From positions 9,871,216 through 9,935,215 of the forward strand of contig NC_134433.1 in the NCBI RefSeq assembly GCF_030867145.1: a stretch of 64,000 nucleotides of DNA. The letters run 5' to 3'. Made by a program: the position numbers and the translations under genes. This document shows positions 11,537 through 25,400 of the stretch, in pieces. Under the pieces are notes generated by a model that saw nothing but the letters and a program-made list of their open reading frames with translations, was not told where the DNA came from and did no database searches. The DNA is from Opisthocomus hoazin (Eukaryota; Chordata; Aves; Opisthocomiformes; Opisthocomidae). The stretch's first letter is position 1. Every line of letters starts with the position of its first letter.

Positions 11537-13409
11537 CCCGCCACTCAACGCCCACCCTCCCTCCCCGCGGGGGCGCCTCAGGCCGCGGCCGGCGCCGGCC
11601 GTCACCGCGGCCTCCGGGCCGGGGCACCGTGAGGCGGCGACCGCGGCCCAGAGCCCCGCCCGGCCGCCTCGGTGCGAAGCCGGCGTGGCCGTTCCCTTTA
11701 CCGGCGGGCCGTGCCGCGGCCTGCGCCCGGCAGCCGCTCTGCCCCGCAGCCCGGGCAGCGCTCCCAGGGCCGCCGCCGCCTGAGGGCCCGCCGGGGCCGC
11801 CCGGTGCGTGCAGGGTGGGCCGCGGGCTGGCGGCGTGGTCGCTGTCATCCCCGGCATGGCGGTGGCAGGGCCGCGGGCAGCGCCCGGCTCTCCTGGGTTT
11901 AGCCGAGGCAGGGGTCCCGTCGGTGCGGGGCCGTGACAGCCAAACTCCGTTTAACGTCCGCTGTGCTGCTCTGGCCTGGGTCTGGCTGCCGAGCCTGAGG
12001 TGGGTGGTGGCTCCCCGTCCGGCTGGGCGACGGGCTTTGTGGCGAGCGGGGTTGTGGTTGATGGTGGTGATGAGGACATGTCCTGTCACGGGCTTCCCCG
12101 CGGCTCCTGGGGTGCCACAGCCGCGTCCGAGGTGTCAGTGGGGTCAGAGAGAGCGTGGCGGGAACACCCGCCGTCACTGGCGTCAAATTTTTCCGACAGG
12201 TGAGCGCGCAGGGAGGTTTGTTAGGTTCAGCGGGCGAGGGCCTGCTCCTCTGGTTTGGCTTTTGGTGACAGCTCTGTTGCTTGAAGGGTCAAATCCCGAA
12301 CCGCCGCTGTCCAAGCGGCTTTTCAGGCTGGGTGCTCCTGGTGCTGGTGTGGAACATTTGGGACGTGAAGGATTCTCCCCACTTACAGGTGTAGGGAAGC
12401 GATGCCCCGCCGCTCGCCAGGCCCGGCGCCCCGGGTGCGGTAGGCGTGCGGTGGTGCTGAAGCCAAGCCCAAGGACAGCTTCATGCCTTGCCTGTTCCTC
12501 GCGATCTGCTGGAGTGGCGTTTGGGCCGCGGCAAGACTAACACCGAAAGACAGTAGCGAGCCTGGCCTCGGAGCTCTTGTCTTGTTATTTCCCTCCCTTG
12601 GAATCAGTGTTAGAAAGAGCGAGAAGTCACGAACCAGTAATTTTGTGAAGCTGCTTTGGCTCTGTCCATGTTATTATTCTAAATATCAGTGTATCTGTGC
12701 GTGCGTTTACTGTCCTGTCCACAGCAATGCATGAAAACATCTGTTAATTACCAGTAACATGAAGAACACTGTTGATTTTTTTCTTCTTGGTGAGGGAATG
12801 ATGTTATTGATTGGTGGGTCTTTTACATTTCTGGTAATTAATTCCGTTTTCCAAAAATTTAGGGAATTTAGAAATTGTCAGCCAGGAAGTCTGTCCGTCT
12901 GGTCAGGCCAGGCAGCGCACTGTGTCATTTCCTTGGGAGGAAAACACTCACAACAGGTGTATTTATTCTTACTGTCGCTGTTTATTGGAAAGCGTGTCGG
13001 AGTTCTTGGAGCAGAGCCCTGTTGCTCAGGAGAGGTGCAGTCAGACAACTGCGAGGCTGTCCTAGTCCCGGGTGCCGTCACCCCCTGGACAGCTTTCATC
13101 TACGGCAAGTCTCTCGCTTTAGTAGCTGAGGGAGGTGTCGCTGCTGGTTTGGAGATGGGTTGGGTCAGTGTGCGGGGAGTGTGTGCCCAGCGTAAGAACA
13201 ATCTCTGGTATTATTTCAACTGTGTAAAAAAAGGTGACTTCAAACACAGCAGCAGAATCAGTAGCTAACCTCATAACTTTCTTTTTTCCCCCTTTTGGAG
13301 TCGGTTGAAACGACTTCCTCTTAGTCCTGTTTGTTTTTCCAGGAAGGCTGCGAGAAGAGGTCCTACGGCTGACTGATTAGTGATTCCAGCAGAAGGGTGG
13401 AGAGTAAAA

Positions 13410-16400
13410 ATGTCAAAAATTACTACTGAACTTCTTTTGGAAAGAGCGGTTCCAAGATCTACAAGGCTCCGAAAGATCGAGACGCTGAAGTAAGTGCAGA
13501 CAGGCCCATGGAAAATTCCAGTTGAATTCAGCCTGGGCGATCCTTTTTTCGTCTTTCTTCCCCTAAGCGTTTTTACTGAAAAAAGACGGTTACAAAGCAC
13601 AGAGCAGGAGATCGCATTCTTGATGTAGGATCAGTGAGCACTAGTGGAGCTGCATTCACTAGATAGGTTATCAGCAGTTACCACCTCTTTTCACCATTTA
13701 TATTGTATATATGCTGCCACCTTCTTTCTGTAAAACTGCTTAAGGCTGGATCCTGATTTCCTAGCCCGAAGATACGCTCCCTAACCCCAAAGCACTTCTG
13801 TCTTTGCTAGCAGTTGCTTAATGCAAATAAGAGTATCTCTTCTGGCCTCAATTTTAGAGGGGAATAAAGACATTTTTGGCATTATTTCCCCTCACTTTTC
13901 CTCTCCCTCCATCACTTTCCATCTTCTCTAAATCCTGTTATGTTAGTACTTCAAACATTGCAGAGAGGGAGAATAAACTCTGACACGCTTAGAAACCACT
14001 AAAAATAGTTTTGTTGCTCAGATCCTTGACAGAGGCCATTTAAAATACGTGTCTCCAGCACGGTGGAATTCCGCTATTCCAGAACTGGTCAAACTGAGTG
14101 ACTCAGCTAGCCAGTTTGTGGCTGGTGCCTTTGCGGTTTTTGTTGCTGATGCCAGAGTTTTGGATTTCACATGTGCTCTTTAAAGTTATTTCTTTTAGTT
14201 TGTCTTGTGCTAAAACAACTGTTTTTAGAGAGAAACTCAAAAGTTTATCTGGAGTATAGGCCACAGTAATCTGGGTAATAAAGTGACATTGAGATGTTTC
14301 AAATGGTGAACTTCTAGAGTGTGGTTTTTTCCCCTGAGCTTCATACCATGATTTTGAAAGGTAGGGTTTCAGAAAGTCCATTTGGGGAGCACTGTGTTGT
14401 GTTTCTGCCCAAACTGACACAGTAGTCACACTCAGCTTTGCAGCCAGCTAAATTCCGTTTGACCGTTCTTAAATGCTTGGACTGGCTGGTTAGGCTGCTG
14501 GGATGACAAGTGAAGCAGTGGTATTGCTTCCTAATTTTATGTACCTTGTTTATTCACACTTCATGTATATTTAGAAGGCCTTTTTTTATTACTCATTAGA
14601 GGTGGAGATTCTGTTTGTGAAAGGAACTCAGGCTTGTGTCCTCAAGAGGCTTTGGCTGTTGGACTAGAAGCTCGCTTTGGAGCTCAACTGAATGGTCTAA
14701 TACAATCTGAATGACCCTTCTTACGATACACAGTTTTCACTTTCTTACAGAGAAGGGATATTTTTTTTTTCCCCCCTCACAAATACTGTGCCACTTTCAG
14801 GACAGAATGCTTCTGTTTTGGTGGCAGCCTTGGGATTTTGAGGTAGATTTCCATATTTGCCATTGGAAGTTTTTGCAGCAAAATTCACTGTAAAAGAAAC
14901 AGAAGAAATACTTTTTTGTGAAGTTAGTTCTTTGCAAACAGCCAAATTATTTGGGGACCTACTCTGCACTTGGCCTGAACTTAATTTCTGATGCAGAGAA
15001 GAAAAGTTTTGAACCACATCAGGAACCTGATCCAATTTGCCACATCGTTGTGTGAGTGCAAGTGTCAGCATGAAGTGAGGGGGAGGATGGGACCAGCCTT
15101 TTGGAATCATCGTGGTCTCACATCGCTTTCACCAGCTGTGAGGTGCTGATTTCTAAGCAGTGAGTGAAATAATGAATCTAGTGCGTTCTGTGGACAAGGT
15201 GGACCGATGGTGTAGTGAGTGTCTTGCATTGCCACAGCTTGTTTTGTTGAATTTACGTTGCAAAGGAATAAAATACCAAAATTCTTAGAGGTGTAGTAGT
15301 TTTTGCTATGAACGAGAACTTTTCTGGCTGTTCACTGCTCACAGCCAGCTCTGTTTGCCATAGGAGGTTTATCTGAACTGCAGGTTAATTGTACTGCAAG
15401 TACTTTGGTAGACTGGAGTCTCTGATGGTGTCTGTTAGCTTAGACACAGCACCTTTGCCACATCTGTCTGCTTGCAGTCCATACTGCTGCAGACAGGAAA
15501 AAGTGGGTTTGCTGGGGTTCGCCCAGTGAGTTGTGCTAGACTGAGAGGTGCCACCAGGTGGGACCACGTACCCTGTGAAAGTCAGCGTTTTTCCAATGAG
15601 TTACAGGTAGTTCATGTTCTCTTCTGTTTTCAGCCTGTCCAAGCTGCAACTGAAGACTGGAGACTTAGACCCACGTTTGTTCTCCCGTCTGAGGCATCTG
15701 CAGAAACTAGATCTCTCTGATAATTTACTGGACAAGTTTCCCAGCAGTCTAACCCTGCCTGATCTGCGTGTCCTAAACTGCAACAACAACAAACTGGAAG
15801 ATGTAACTGCTCTGAAACAGTTCCCTCTTCTCGAGGAGCTAACCTATGAGAACAACGTGTACTTGACAGTGAGTTACCTCCCATCCCTACAAGCTAAGCA
15901 TTAAAAAGAGGGGGAAACAGACAGCAGTTGTGCCTAGTTCTTATATATTGTTGTAGGCAGCAAGTGTTAGGGCATCTGAAAGTGCAGCCAGTCTTTTTGC
16001 ACCCCTTCACCAGTTTGTGCCACTATTTCCCCATCTGCAGGAGTGACTTGCCCAAAACCACTCAGATACTGAAATCTGGGTATCTGGAATTCCTGATTCT
16101 CCAGGCCGGGGTTCCATATTATGTAGCTTGTCAGGCAGGATATGTTATGCTCGTGCTTTTGTAGAATATAGTAATGACTGTGTAGAAATGTCTTTCTTAT
16201 ATGTTGGTTTTAGTGCCCCTTGTGCTCTGGAAGAGCAGACTTGATCCTCTGGTGAGGAATTAAGCTTGGTCATTAGTCTAGTTTAGATTTTCTGACTTCT
16301 TCCAAGAGGCTGTTCTGACTGTACCAGTCTAAGCGTTCAAAACTGTAATTTCACTTGTGCTTCAAACTGGCATCAGCCACCATCGCCGTCCCCAGATGCT

Positions 16401-19400
16401 TCTTTGCTGTTGCGTGCTGGCAGAAGTGTATGTGTGGCTGTGTGGTAAACTGGATTGAGGCACTGGTGTGACTTCAAGCGCCCCTGACCCAAGGAAGCTC
16501 TGCTGGCCCTGGTTTGCTGTAGGCAGGGCAGGCGTTGCTCAGTGTCAGCTGCTCGCTCCCAGTTAAGGGATGTGCCCAGGATGCCCTGGTTGGACCTCGG
16601 CGGAGCAGATGGGCCTGGTGACACCGCCACCGCCCTGTGCTGGATGTTAGTACTGCCTAAGTGTGAGGCAGGTCCGTTGGCTGCAGTTTAAGATCCCATA
16701 GGATCATAGGAGAACGTTAATTTACAACTAAAAGGTGCTATTCAAGTCAGAAATGCTGAAAAGATTTTATGAAATGGCTTTTCCTGACATAATATATTCT
16801 TCTTATCCTTGGCTGTGTTTTAATAAAGGACTAGAGCTAAAGCAAGCACAATGTGTACAATTAACTCTGACATCTTCTCTTTTTAGCTCAACGATGACTA
16901 TAAAGTAATGTTTCTTTTGCAAAATCTTCGGCTACTCAACGGCAAAGATATAACCAAACTGGCTAATCATGTGAGGCATGTCAATAGTCGTAAGCTCACC
17001 AGCAAGGTAAGATGGGCGATATTTTCTTAATCTCTAAACACCTGAGAAGTAACTAAACACTGTGCTCAGTTTAATGACAGAGTTTCAAACAAACATCGAA
17101 TGATGAACAATAATTCTGGTGTGATCTGAGCACAGCCCGCAGTGTGGGCCACCTTGCAAATGTCTTACTGCTGCGTTCTCTGGTCACTGCTGGCGTTTGC
17201 TCTACCTGTTCTGTGTAGCCAGCTTCTGCCTTCAGTTCAAATCACAGCAGCAGGGCCAGCAAGGTCTGTGGCTGGCCCTCTAGTTTTTCAGGTCACGCCA
17301 ATCATCGTTCAAATATGGGAGAAGCCCCGTGTTGACATAACAACTGCGTACACCTCCCCATCTAATTCCCATCACTGTCCTGGCACCAGGAGAGGGGAGC
17401 ACAAAACCAAGCTCAGGATAATCTCACTTTTTCCAGCGTACACCAGGAACCGTTCTTCTTCAGCTGTGCCGGTTTGGAACTGTGTTTTCACTCATTTACG
17501 TACACAGTTTAGCTCCTGACAGAACGTCCCCACAAAGCATGTTGTGATCTTGAGCAAAATTATTGTTCTATTATGAAAAAGGGTATTTTTTTGTGCAGTA
17601 CTGCTCTTACCACTTGTATTCTAGTTAGCTGATCTTGTTAATTCCTTCTGTGTAGCAGTGGTGGAGAGATCAAATACTGAAGACTGGGATGGCGTATTGC
17701 GCTAAGTGTTATCTGTGTAATAGCTTGTACCTCAAAGGGTCTTGGTGAGAGCTGCTCAGCCTCTTATCCTCCAGGCAGCTGGGCATGGTTGGCTGTTTAA
17801 TGAGACACCAAATGCTCCCCTGTGCTGCTCCTTTTGTGCTGGTGTCTGTGTCCCAGATGGTATTGCTTTGTACCTGGCTGCCCAGTTCTTACTGCTGTGT
17901 CTAAACGTGAAATGTGGGTTGGGTCCAAATGCTGATGGGTGTGTTAGTGCCCACCAGAAACCCTCAGACGGGAAACTGTGCTGACAGGTGAGCATCTGCG
18001 TGGTTGTGCCCACAGTTCAGAAGCTTTTTGGAGTCAAGGTATCATTATAAATAGGGATGACAGGTGCACCAGTCCTGCTCGTGCATGCACTTCAACTACA
18101 AGAAAACTCAAACATCCCCGTTAGCCCCTGCCTTATATGATAAATTATTCCCTGTTAGTAGGGCACAGTGTAAGACTACTGAAGACCATTTGCTATGGAT
18201 CCAGAGGCATGAAATCAGGCATTGGTCTGGGTCCGTGTTGACTGTATCTGCTTAGCCACACTCACTTAAGCTCAGTTCAGAGGAATTGGGTTTCTTGTTA
18301 GCTGAAGTCATGGTCTGAATGCTGATAAAATAAATGGAAACACTGCCGTCGTGTAGCTAGCAGAGCCTCAGGGTTGGCAACTTCTTAAATGCCTTCACAA
18401 GTATTCTCATGCTTTTCTGCTGCGGTTTTCTGTGGTATTCTGTTGAATAAACACAGTCTTTCTGCCTAGGTTACTGCTCACTGGGAAAAATTCTTCCGTG
18501 ACCAACTTCCTGAGAAATATACGGCTGAGCAAGTGAAGTCCATCAAGAAAAAGTTCCTGAAGTCAGTACAAACCAATGTAGTGTATGGACCCAGCTCACT
18601 CAGTGAATTCACCCGCTGGCGGGTAGGTTACGTTTTACTTACCCTTCTGTTCTTCAGGCAAAGGACTCTGCAGCCTGATTCTGAGTGGGTTTGATTAAAG
18701 TGCACGATGGATTTGGGTTCAGGGTCTCAAGGCTCTTGCAGACAGGTGGTATCACTTCTCTGGTTTTCTTCACTGCTTTGTTAAGCAGTCACAGAAGCAC
18801 TAGGACTAAACGTGCACCAAGTTGCGATGACTGTCATTAAACATGGTTTTTTAATTCATAAGCAATAATGATACTTGTACTAATTAACAAGACTGATTTG
18901 CAAATAACTCTAATGGCAACATTTAGTCTTGATGGAAGCTGTACAACAGGCGATAAGATAATGGCAGAACTGTAGTTATTCCCAGTAGGGAAAGATATCA
19001 TTTAGCTTGTAACATATGTTTTAATTGTATGTGCATACATACAGTTGAGGCTTCCAACTCTCTTTTGTCTTGTTTCGTTGCTGTGCTGTTGTTTTCACAA
19101 ATGTGTACCCTGGATGTCCATGACAAAGTGAAGTTCTTGGGTTGTGTAGTAACAGCAGAGGACTTGGCCTGCCAGGCTGTCAGCTGAGGACCCCATCACT
19201 TGTGAAATTCACGTAGAACAGTGGAAGTAGATACTAAAAACTCCTGTGTAGTGACAAGCGGCTCTTGTCGTTACACATTGGAGTTTGACTGCTGTTGTTT
19301 TTTGTCTTTTTTTTTTTTTTTTTTTAAACATATCCACCTATATTCCTCTAAGGTGAAAATGATTGCAGAAGAGTTTCTGGCATACACACTGGGTCTGGAG

Positions 19401-22400
19401 TTAAACACAGATCCTGATCCAGAGGAAAAAATGGATGAGAATGAGGAAGAAAGTACAGAAAGCCCTAAGGAAGCTGCAGAGGACATGGGTCAGGTAGGTG
19501 ATTTTTCCAGTTACATTAATAATATCCTTTTTATTTCTCACGAATTCAGCAGCACTTGTCAGTTTACATTTATGACCCTTTGGTAACCGTAGGGGGAGTC
19601 TCAGGTTCCAGCCTGCGTTCAACAGCTGAGGCTTGCTCTTTATGGCCACATGAAAGCTTTCCCAGCAATGGGAAGGTTGAGTTACTCTCCAAGAGGAGAG
19701 TTTCCATTGTCATAGGAGACCCAAAACGTTTCAGGAGTACAGTCCTACTGACTCCACCTCTCCTTTGAGGAAGGGATATTTTTAATGAGAGAACTGGACT
19801 GATGCGTGGCCAGACTGTGGCGGTGCTTGCCTTCTTTGAAACGGCTGCGAACTGAACCCCCTTGGTCCACGGTCCAGATTTGTTTTTCCACATTGTATGT
19901 AAATCGCAAGTAACTGGGACAAGGGAAGGGAGATGAAAATGAGACTGGCTGTGTGATTTTCATTAGCTTCTGCCTCTAGGAACTCTGCAGCTCTGGGCTG
20001 TCTGATTCTTGGAACCCAGTCTGTAACCATGGGAGGGTACTTGCATTTGAGTAGTTAATATCTCTGACTTACAAATCATCTGCATGTCTCAGGGAAGCTA
20101 GAAACCTTCTGCAGAAACTGACAATGTGCCTTGTAGGTCACAGTAACGCCCAGCAAGAGGAAAAGAAATCATTCAAAATCAGGCACTAGAAACAAGAGGT
20201 CCAAGTCCCAGGCAAACACCAAGGAGGAGGCTGTAGTTAATCCCAGAAAGTCCAGTCACATGCAGGATGACCCAGCGCCTGATGAACCAAGACCATCGAA
20301 CCAGCCAGCCAAAGAGGCAACCCCTGAGCAGGGAGCTGAAGGGACACAGAATGGAGAGCAGTTTCCCAAGGGACAAAGCAACAGAAGATCCAGCCAGCTG
20401 ACAGGGGAACAGAAAAGCCAGGAGCAGGACAACGGAGTTGTTAGCTTGACCCCAGTGAAGAACTCCAAGGGCAGGGTATGTTCATCAACCCCCGTGGGAC
20501 TGACTTTCGGCCTCTTGGTTTAGTGGGAGGAGCCGCATTCAGATTTCGTCAGAGCTCTGCTCAGCTTGGAGCTCATAATTGGCCAGATATATTGTGAATT
20601 ATGGTTTTTCTTTTGGTTTCTTTTGTTGTTTTAAATCTCTCAGAGGCGTCAGGGAAGGCTCCCCCTGGAGACAGTGAATCCCCTGGAGGGGATGGATGGA
20701 CCAGCGCTCTGAGGTGGTGCACTGAAAGCCTGTTCTTAGGAATGGGACTGGCATGACTTGCTCTCAGGTCAAACTGATGGCTGCGTGGGGAAAGGTGTTT
20801 CTCCCGCAGCTCAGACCAGTGGGGATCTAAAGGGTTTTTCACATTTCTCTGTAGCTGGAAATGGGGTTCGCTGCTGGGGTCTGCTGGGCACATCTTTTCT
20901 AAAGAGTTTTCCTGCTGGTTTAGGAGTCTTGAGCGTTGGTGGCACCTCAGTCTCTCCTGTTCTCTGTAGCACAGAAGAGCTGAAAAATACTTCAGTTTAA
21001 CTCAGATGATTGCTGTGTTCAGTAGAGGGTTCTGTCAAGGCAATCGCAGGCAAACCGCTGTCAGGGGAATGAATTTTCTAAATGTGGATGGTTTATTGTA
21101 GGAGGATGTCAGTGCAGAGCCATTGCATTTTCTTCAGTGTCACAGTAAAGGCAACAGCCGCGAGGATTTTAAAACGCAGCTCTGGTCCTGTGTCTTCGAG
21201 CCATTGCTAGACTGTGGAGCCAGGAAAGGTGAGCTCTTAAAGAGGTTTGCAGGATTCCCAGAACCACCCGGCTCTGGAATCCCAGCGGACTCCATGCGTT
21301 AGACCCCTGCTCCTTCAAGCTGTAGTCTCCGTTGTCAGGAAGAGGCTTGCTTACATACTACTTTGACTTTGAAAACAGGAGACTGGGAGAGCACCAGGCA
21401 GTGATAAACTGCAGTCTTCATGTGTTATCTGTGAACCTGGGAACTTCTCACCTGTTCTGTTCATCTTTCAGATCCTGTTGTGAGCTCCTCCAGAACCGTG
21501 GCAACATGTGGAGGGGAATCTGTCTGTCTGATTGACTGTGAGACAGGGACGGTGCTGAAAAAGTATAAGGTGGCTACAGAGGTAGGTTGCAAGTGGGAGT
21601 TGTAAGCATTGAATGGAAATACCACAATCCATTATCATTACCTACCCGTGTATTTAATACGCATTGCAAAGAGTTCTGAAAGGGTTTCAAGAAGTAGCGT
21701 GGACAGGTCTTAAAAGGATGGAGATAGACAGTAAACATTTCTTGCTTATCCTGTTAGCCTGGTTTGTTTTTTGGTTTTTTTTTATTAATTTAAAATATTA
21801 GTCTGCCTCTCTTCTCCTCACACAGGCCTACGTATGAGTCTCCAGGCTGCTAAGACTGCTTGAGAGCACAGAGGAATAAACATCCTGGTTTGATAGTTTG
21901 TGTTCTTCAGAGGGTTGTTTTGAGATTTGATGCTCCAGCTTCAGTATTCATTGTCATTTCACCTGAATAGCTCTCGTGATTGATAGCTGTCTTATCTCTG
22001 AGCTAACAGCCATCCTGCTGGCTGTTCCCTTTCATGCTATTCTCGGTTTCTCTCTGTCCTAGGAGTTTTTCAGTGTCGCATGGACAACCCTCACAATGGT
22101 AATCAGCAACAGTCGGAAAAAATCTCATAATATCTTAGCAGCTGCTGGGAGGAGAGGGATCGTCAAACTGATTCATGTGGCGGCTGACTTCTGCTACGGT
22201 GAGATAAAGGCTCATAAAAAGCCCATTGCTACTGTCTGCTTCAGCCCAACTCAAGAAACTCACCTCTTCAGTAAGTCTCTGGTTCAGAATCTCTTTAGCT
22301 TGAGTACCTAATGTAGAAAGGCTGGGCTTCCTTGACAAGGGGAACTGTCACCAGTGCAAGCAGGTGCGGGTAGGGACCACACACACACACACACACACAG

Positions 22401-25400
22401 AAAGCGTGGACAGACGTTATGGAGTGAGTATCGTTGGTTTCACATGGCAGTAGTCTACAAAAGGTACTGAGTGTCTCAGCCACAGAGCCTGACTCTTCAG
22501 CTGAGGTGCAGCAGCTCCCATTTCTCTCTCGGAAGCTCTCGGGGTGGCTGTCATGCACGCATTAGCCACAAACAAGCCCAGCAGTGGATCCGTTCCGCAG
22601 GGGTGAGTAAGAAGAATGATACCAAAGCAGCCTGCTGCGGGCCAGGCAGCCAGCAGTCAGCTGGCAGAGCTCTCGTCGAGCATGGCACTGGGGCAATGCA
22701 GCGTGTAATGGGCTGTTGGGTTTCATTTTTCCCAATGAGCAAAACTATGTGCTTAATTGCTTTTGAATAAATGAAAGTATTTTTGAGTTCTGTGCCTCAT
22801 CAGAAACTTTTACTCGGGTGCTGAGGTAGAGGAGAGCTTTGCCACAGTAGGGCCCACCGAGACTGAGGCTTAAGCACTGGTGGGAAATGAACCATCATAT
22901 TACAGATTGCAGCTGCATTGTCAGGCTTGTAAAGTAAGCTGTTACAGAGCTATTCAGGCCACACCTGCACCCCACAGCTCATTGTTTCTCTTGCCTACAG
23001 TTACCCACACCCTGGAGTGGTTAGAGTGGTACATGAACCATTAAAAGTGGAATTTTTTTAAGACATGGGTATTGGTAGTAGATACTTTTTGAGAAGCAGC
23101 TCAAGAGTGCAAAAAGCAGAAGCCTAGAGGGGTAAGGCTGATAGCACATCCACAGAATGGCGTGGACAGGAAGGCTCGTTATATTGCATAGAAAACTGTG
23201 TTGTAATAGAATCTCTGCATGCCTGTTTGGGGACTGGACACTGACCTGTTTACTCACAGTTTGAGGGATGCTGGCTGATGAGGATCCAGATTACTCTGAG
23301 TATTAGGGATGTTTCCACTAGCAGTAGATCAGCTTGGTGACAAAAACTTTTAAAAAGCCTTTCACATTTTACATCAGTACTTAATTTTCCCAATGGGGGC
23401 TGCCATGGATGTGAACACAATAAGCAATGGATATGTGGAATAAAGTGGTGTCTGCCTGAGCGTAAGGGTTGGAGCTCATATTTTAGATTCCACTAAAACC
23501 CATGACCAGAAACGTGGGCTCAGAGGGGCACTAATTAGTGACCTTGTGAAGCCACAGGTTAGTAGTGAACAGCAGGAAACAACCCATTTATCCGCTCCCC
23601 TTAGCGCACAGGATAAGCATGCAATTACTGACCGTGCATGTTTGACAGTGTCTGTGAAGAGCGGAGCCTCGGTGACTGCCGCTGAGCTTTATGAGCTCTC
23701 TGATGCCGCAGGCTTAGTGTGTTACAGCCTGTGGCACAGGTAGCCTAGCCAGCTAGCACGAGAAGAGCCAGATGAGCAGCGATGCCTCTGCCTGCTTCTC
23801 TTCTGTGTCCCACAGCTGCAGCCTATGACAAGCGAATTGCACTCTGGGATATTGGGATTCCAGACTCTGACTACAACTTCAAAGCAAGGTAAAGGTTCAA
23901 AAACCCAATGGGGCCAGGCCAGGAGCCTGTAACTATCACGTCGCAGCACCATTTAACTGTTTGTTCTCTGTTTTGTTGGTTTGGGGTTTTTTTTTCAGCC
24001 AGCTGCTGGTGCTGGAAGGGGGCTCTGTTCCCTTACGGATTGCCCTGGTCCCCACCTGCCCGGATCAGTACCTGCTGGCTGGCTGTGAGGGCGGCTGCTT
24101 TGCCTGGAATATAAACCTGGATAAGGAACAAAAAAGCAGGTGAGAACCAAAAGTTGAGGGTGTGCATTTGCTTTCCATAACAAGAAGAGGTAGCCCTAGC
24201 AAAGGCTCTGTTTCTAACTGAGGAGGTCTGAGCAAGAAAAGAAGCACATCCTACCAAACTTAAAACATACTCCCACAGTGGAAAGAAAAAATGCTAGGAT
24301 AATGCTAGAGGAGTGCTCCAAGCTAGCAGCCCTCAGCCTGTATTGACGCTCCAGTCTACGAGTGTTGCCACACCGCTTTGAAGGAAGGCCGACAGGAGTG
24401 TAATGCAGTACGCTGAAGCTCAGGGGCGTGTGATCTGGAGGCAGTGTAAGGGAGTGTAAATTCTGGGATCGAGTTCCAGTCACACAGCAAAGCCTGCTCC
24501 GCTTCTGGTATGTGAGGTTACCCAGGAAACTGGCTCTCTGTAGGAGCACAGAAAAAAATTACAACAAAGGAGTGAAGCCATGCCCTGCTGCCATATACTA
24601 ATCCTGATGCCTACAAAAAAGTTCAAGTGGGAATTCATGCGAGTTTGGCAAGAGACTCACTAACGAACATGTGAATTTCCTTCTGGGTTCTGCACCTGAT
24701 GCCCTTCCACTGCTGCCCATTCAGGAGTGGACTCATTTCACCCTTCCCCTGCTCTAGGCCTTTTGATGCCGTATTCCAGTTTCCTGATGAGGATGGAGGC
24801 ATGACAACATCTCACAGGGTTGACGGTTTGGCTTTTCTGAATGATGATGTCGTCGGTGAGTATAAACGGTCAGGCACCCCAGCGTGTGGCTGGCCAAGGC
24901 CAGCATGATGAGCAGAGGGTCTGAATGGGGCGTGACTCCCTCTTCCTCAGATTTCTGGGGGCTACATGGAATAGTGGTGTCCCAGAGTCACTTCTTATTT
25001 CCTAAAACATGGGCTAGAGGTGTGAGCCCGTGCCTTAGCAGGACTGGAAATCGGATGGCCCCACGCCCGAGAGCACGCTCGGCCGAGCAGTGCCAACATG
25101 GAAGGAGAGCCCCTTTCTGCTCCAGGGCTGGGGGCAGCAGTATGATTTTGCAGGGGAATTGGGGATTCCTACATTTGGGAGAGAGCCTAAAGCATGGGCT
25201 GGATCTTTCTGAAAAGCTGATGATTGTTCAGCAGTTCAGGAACATAACCGTGGGACTGAAAAATCCCTCTGCAGCCTCTAATTATCCTGAAATAAGGTAA
25301 AGGAGGTGGAAAGAGTTGCTGCTAGTATCAGGGTCCCATGTCTTAAAAGCTCACCAGATGCCAGCCTTTTCCTTGAGGCACTTCACTTCTCAGCCACTGG

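Larger units (their letters stand above)
10925..12500. promoter_or_regulatory. CpG-island bidirectional promoter, ALKBH4 / LRWD1
   Basis: Extremely GC- and CpG-rich DNA that contains ALKBH4 exon 1 on the minus strand. LRWD1 coding begins downstream at 13410, behind a splice acceptor at 13341-13342, so LRWD1 needs an untranslated first exon here. Plus-strand donors that could end that exon are CCAG|GTGAGA (cut after 11372) and ACAG|GTGAGC (cut after 12199). The divergent arrangement is inferred from gene orientation; transcription start sites cannot be read from the sequence. Confidence 0.7.

Noticed and set aside
10800-12089. 429-codon minus-strand open frame across the CpG island
   Set aside because: The frame includes real ALKBH4 exon 1 (11264-11160), but the rest is compositional: it runs through CR1 sequence, the hairpin and the promoter.
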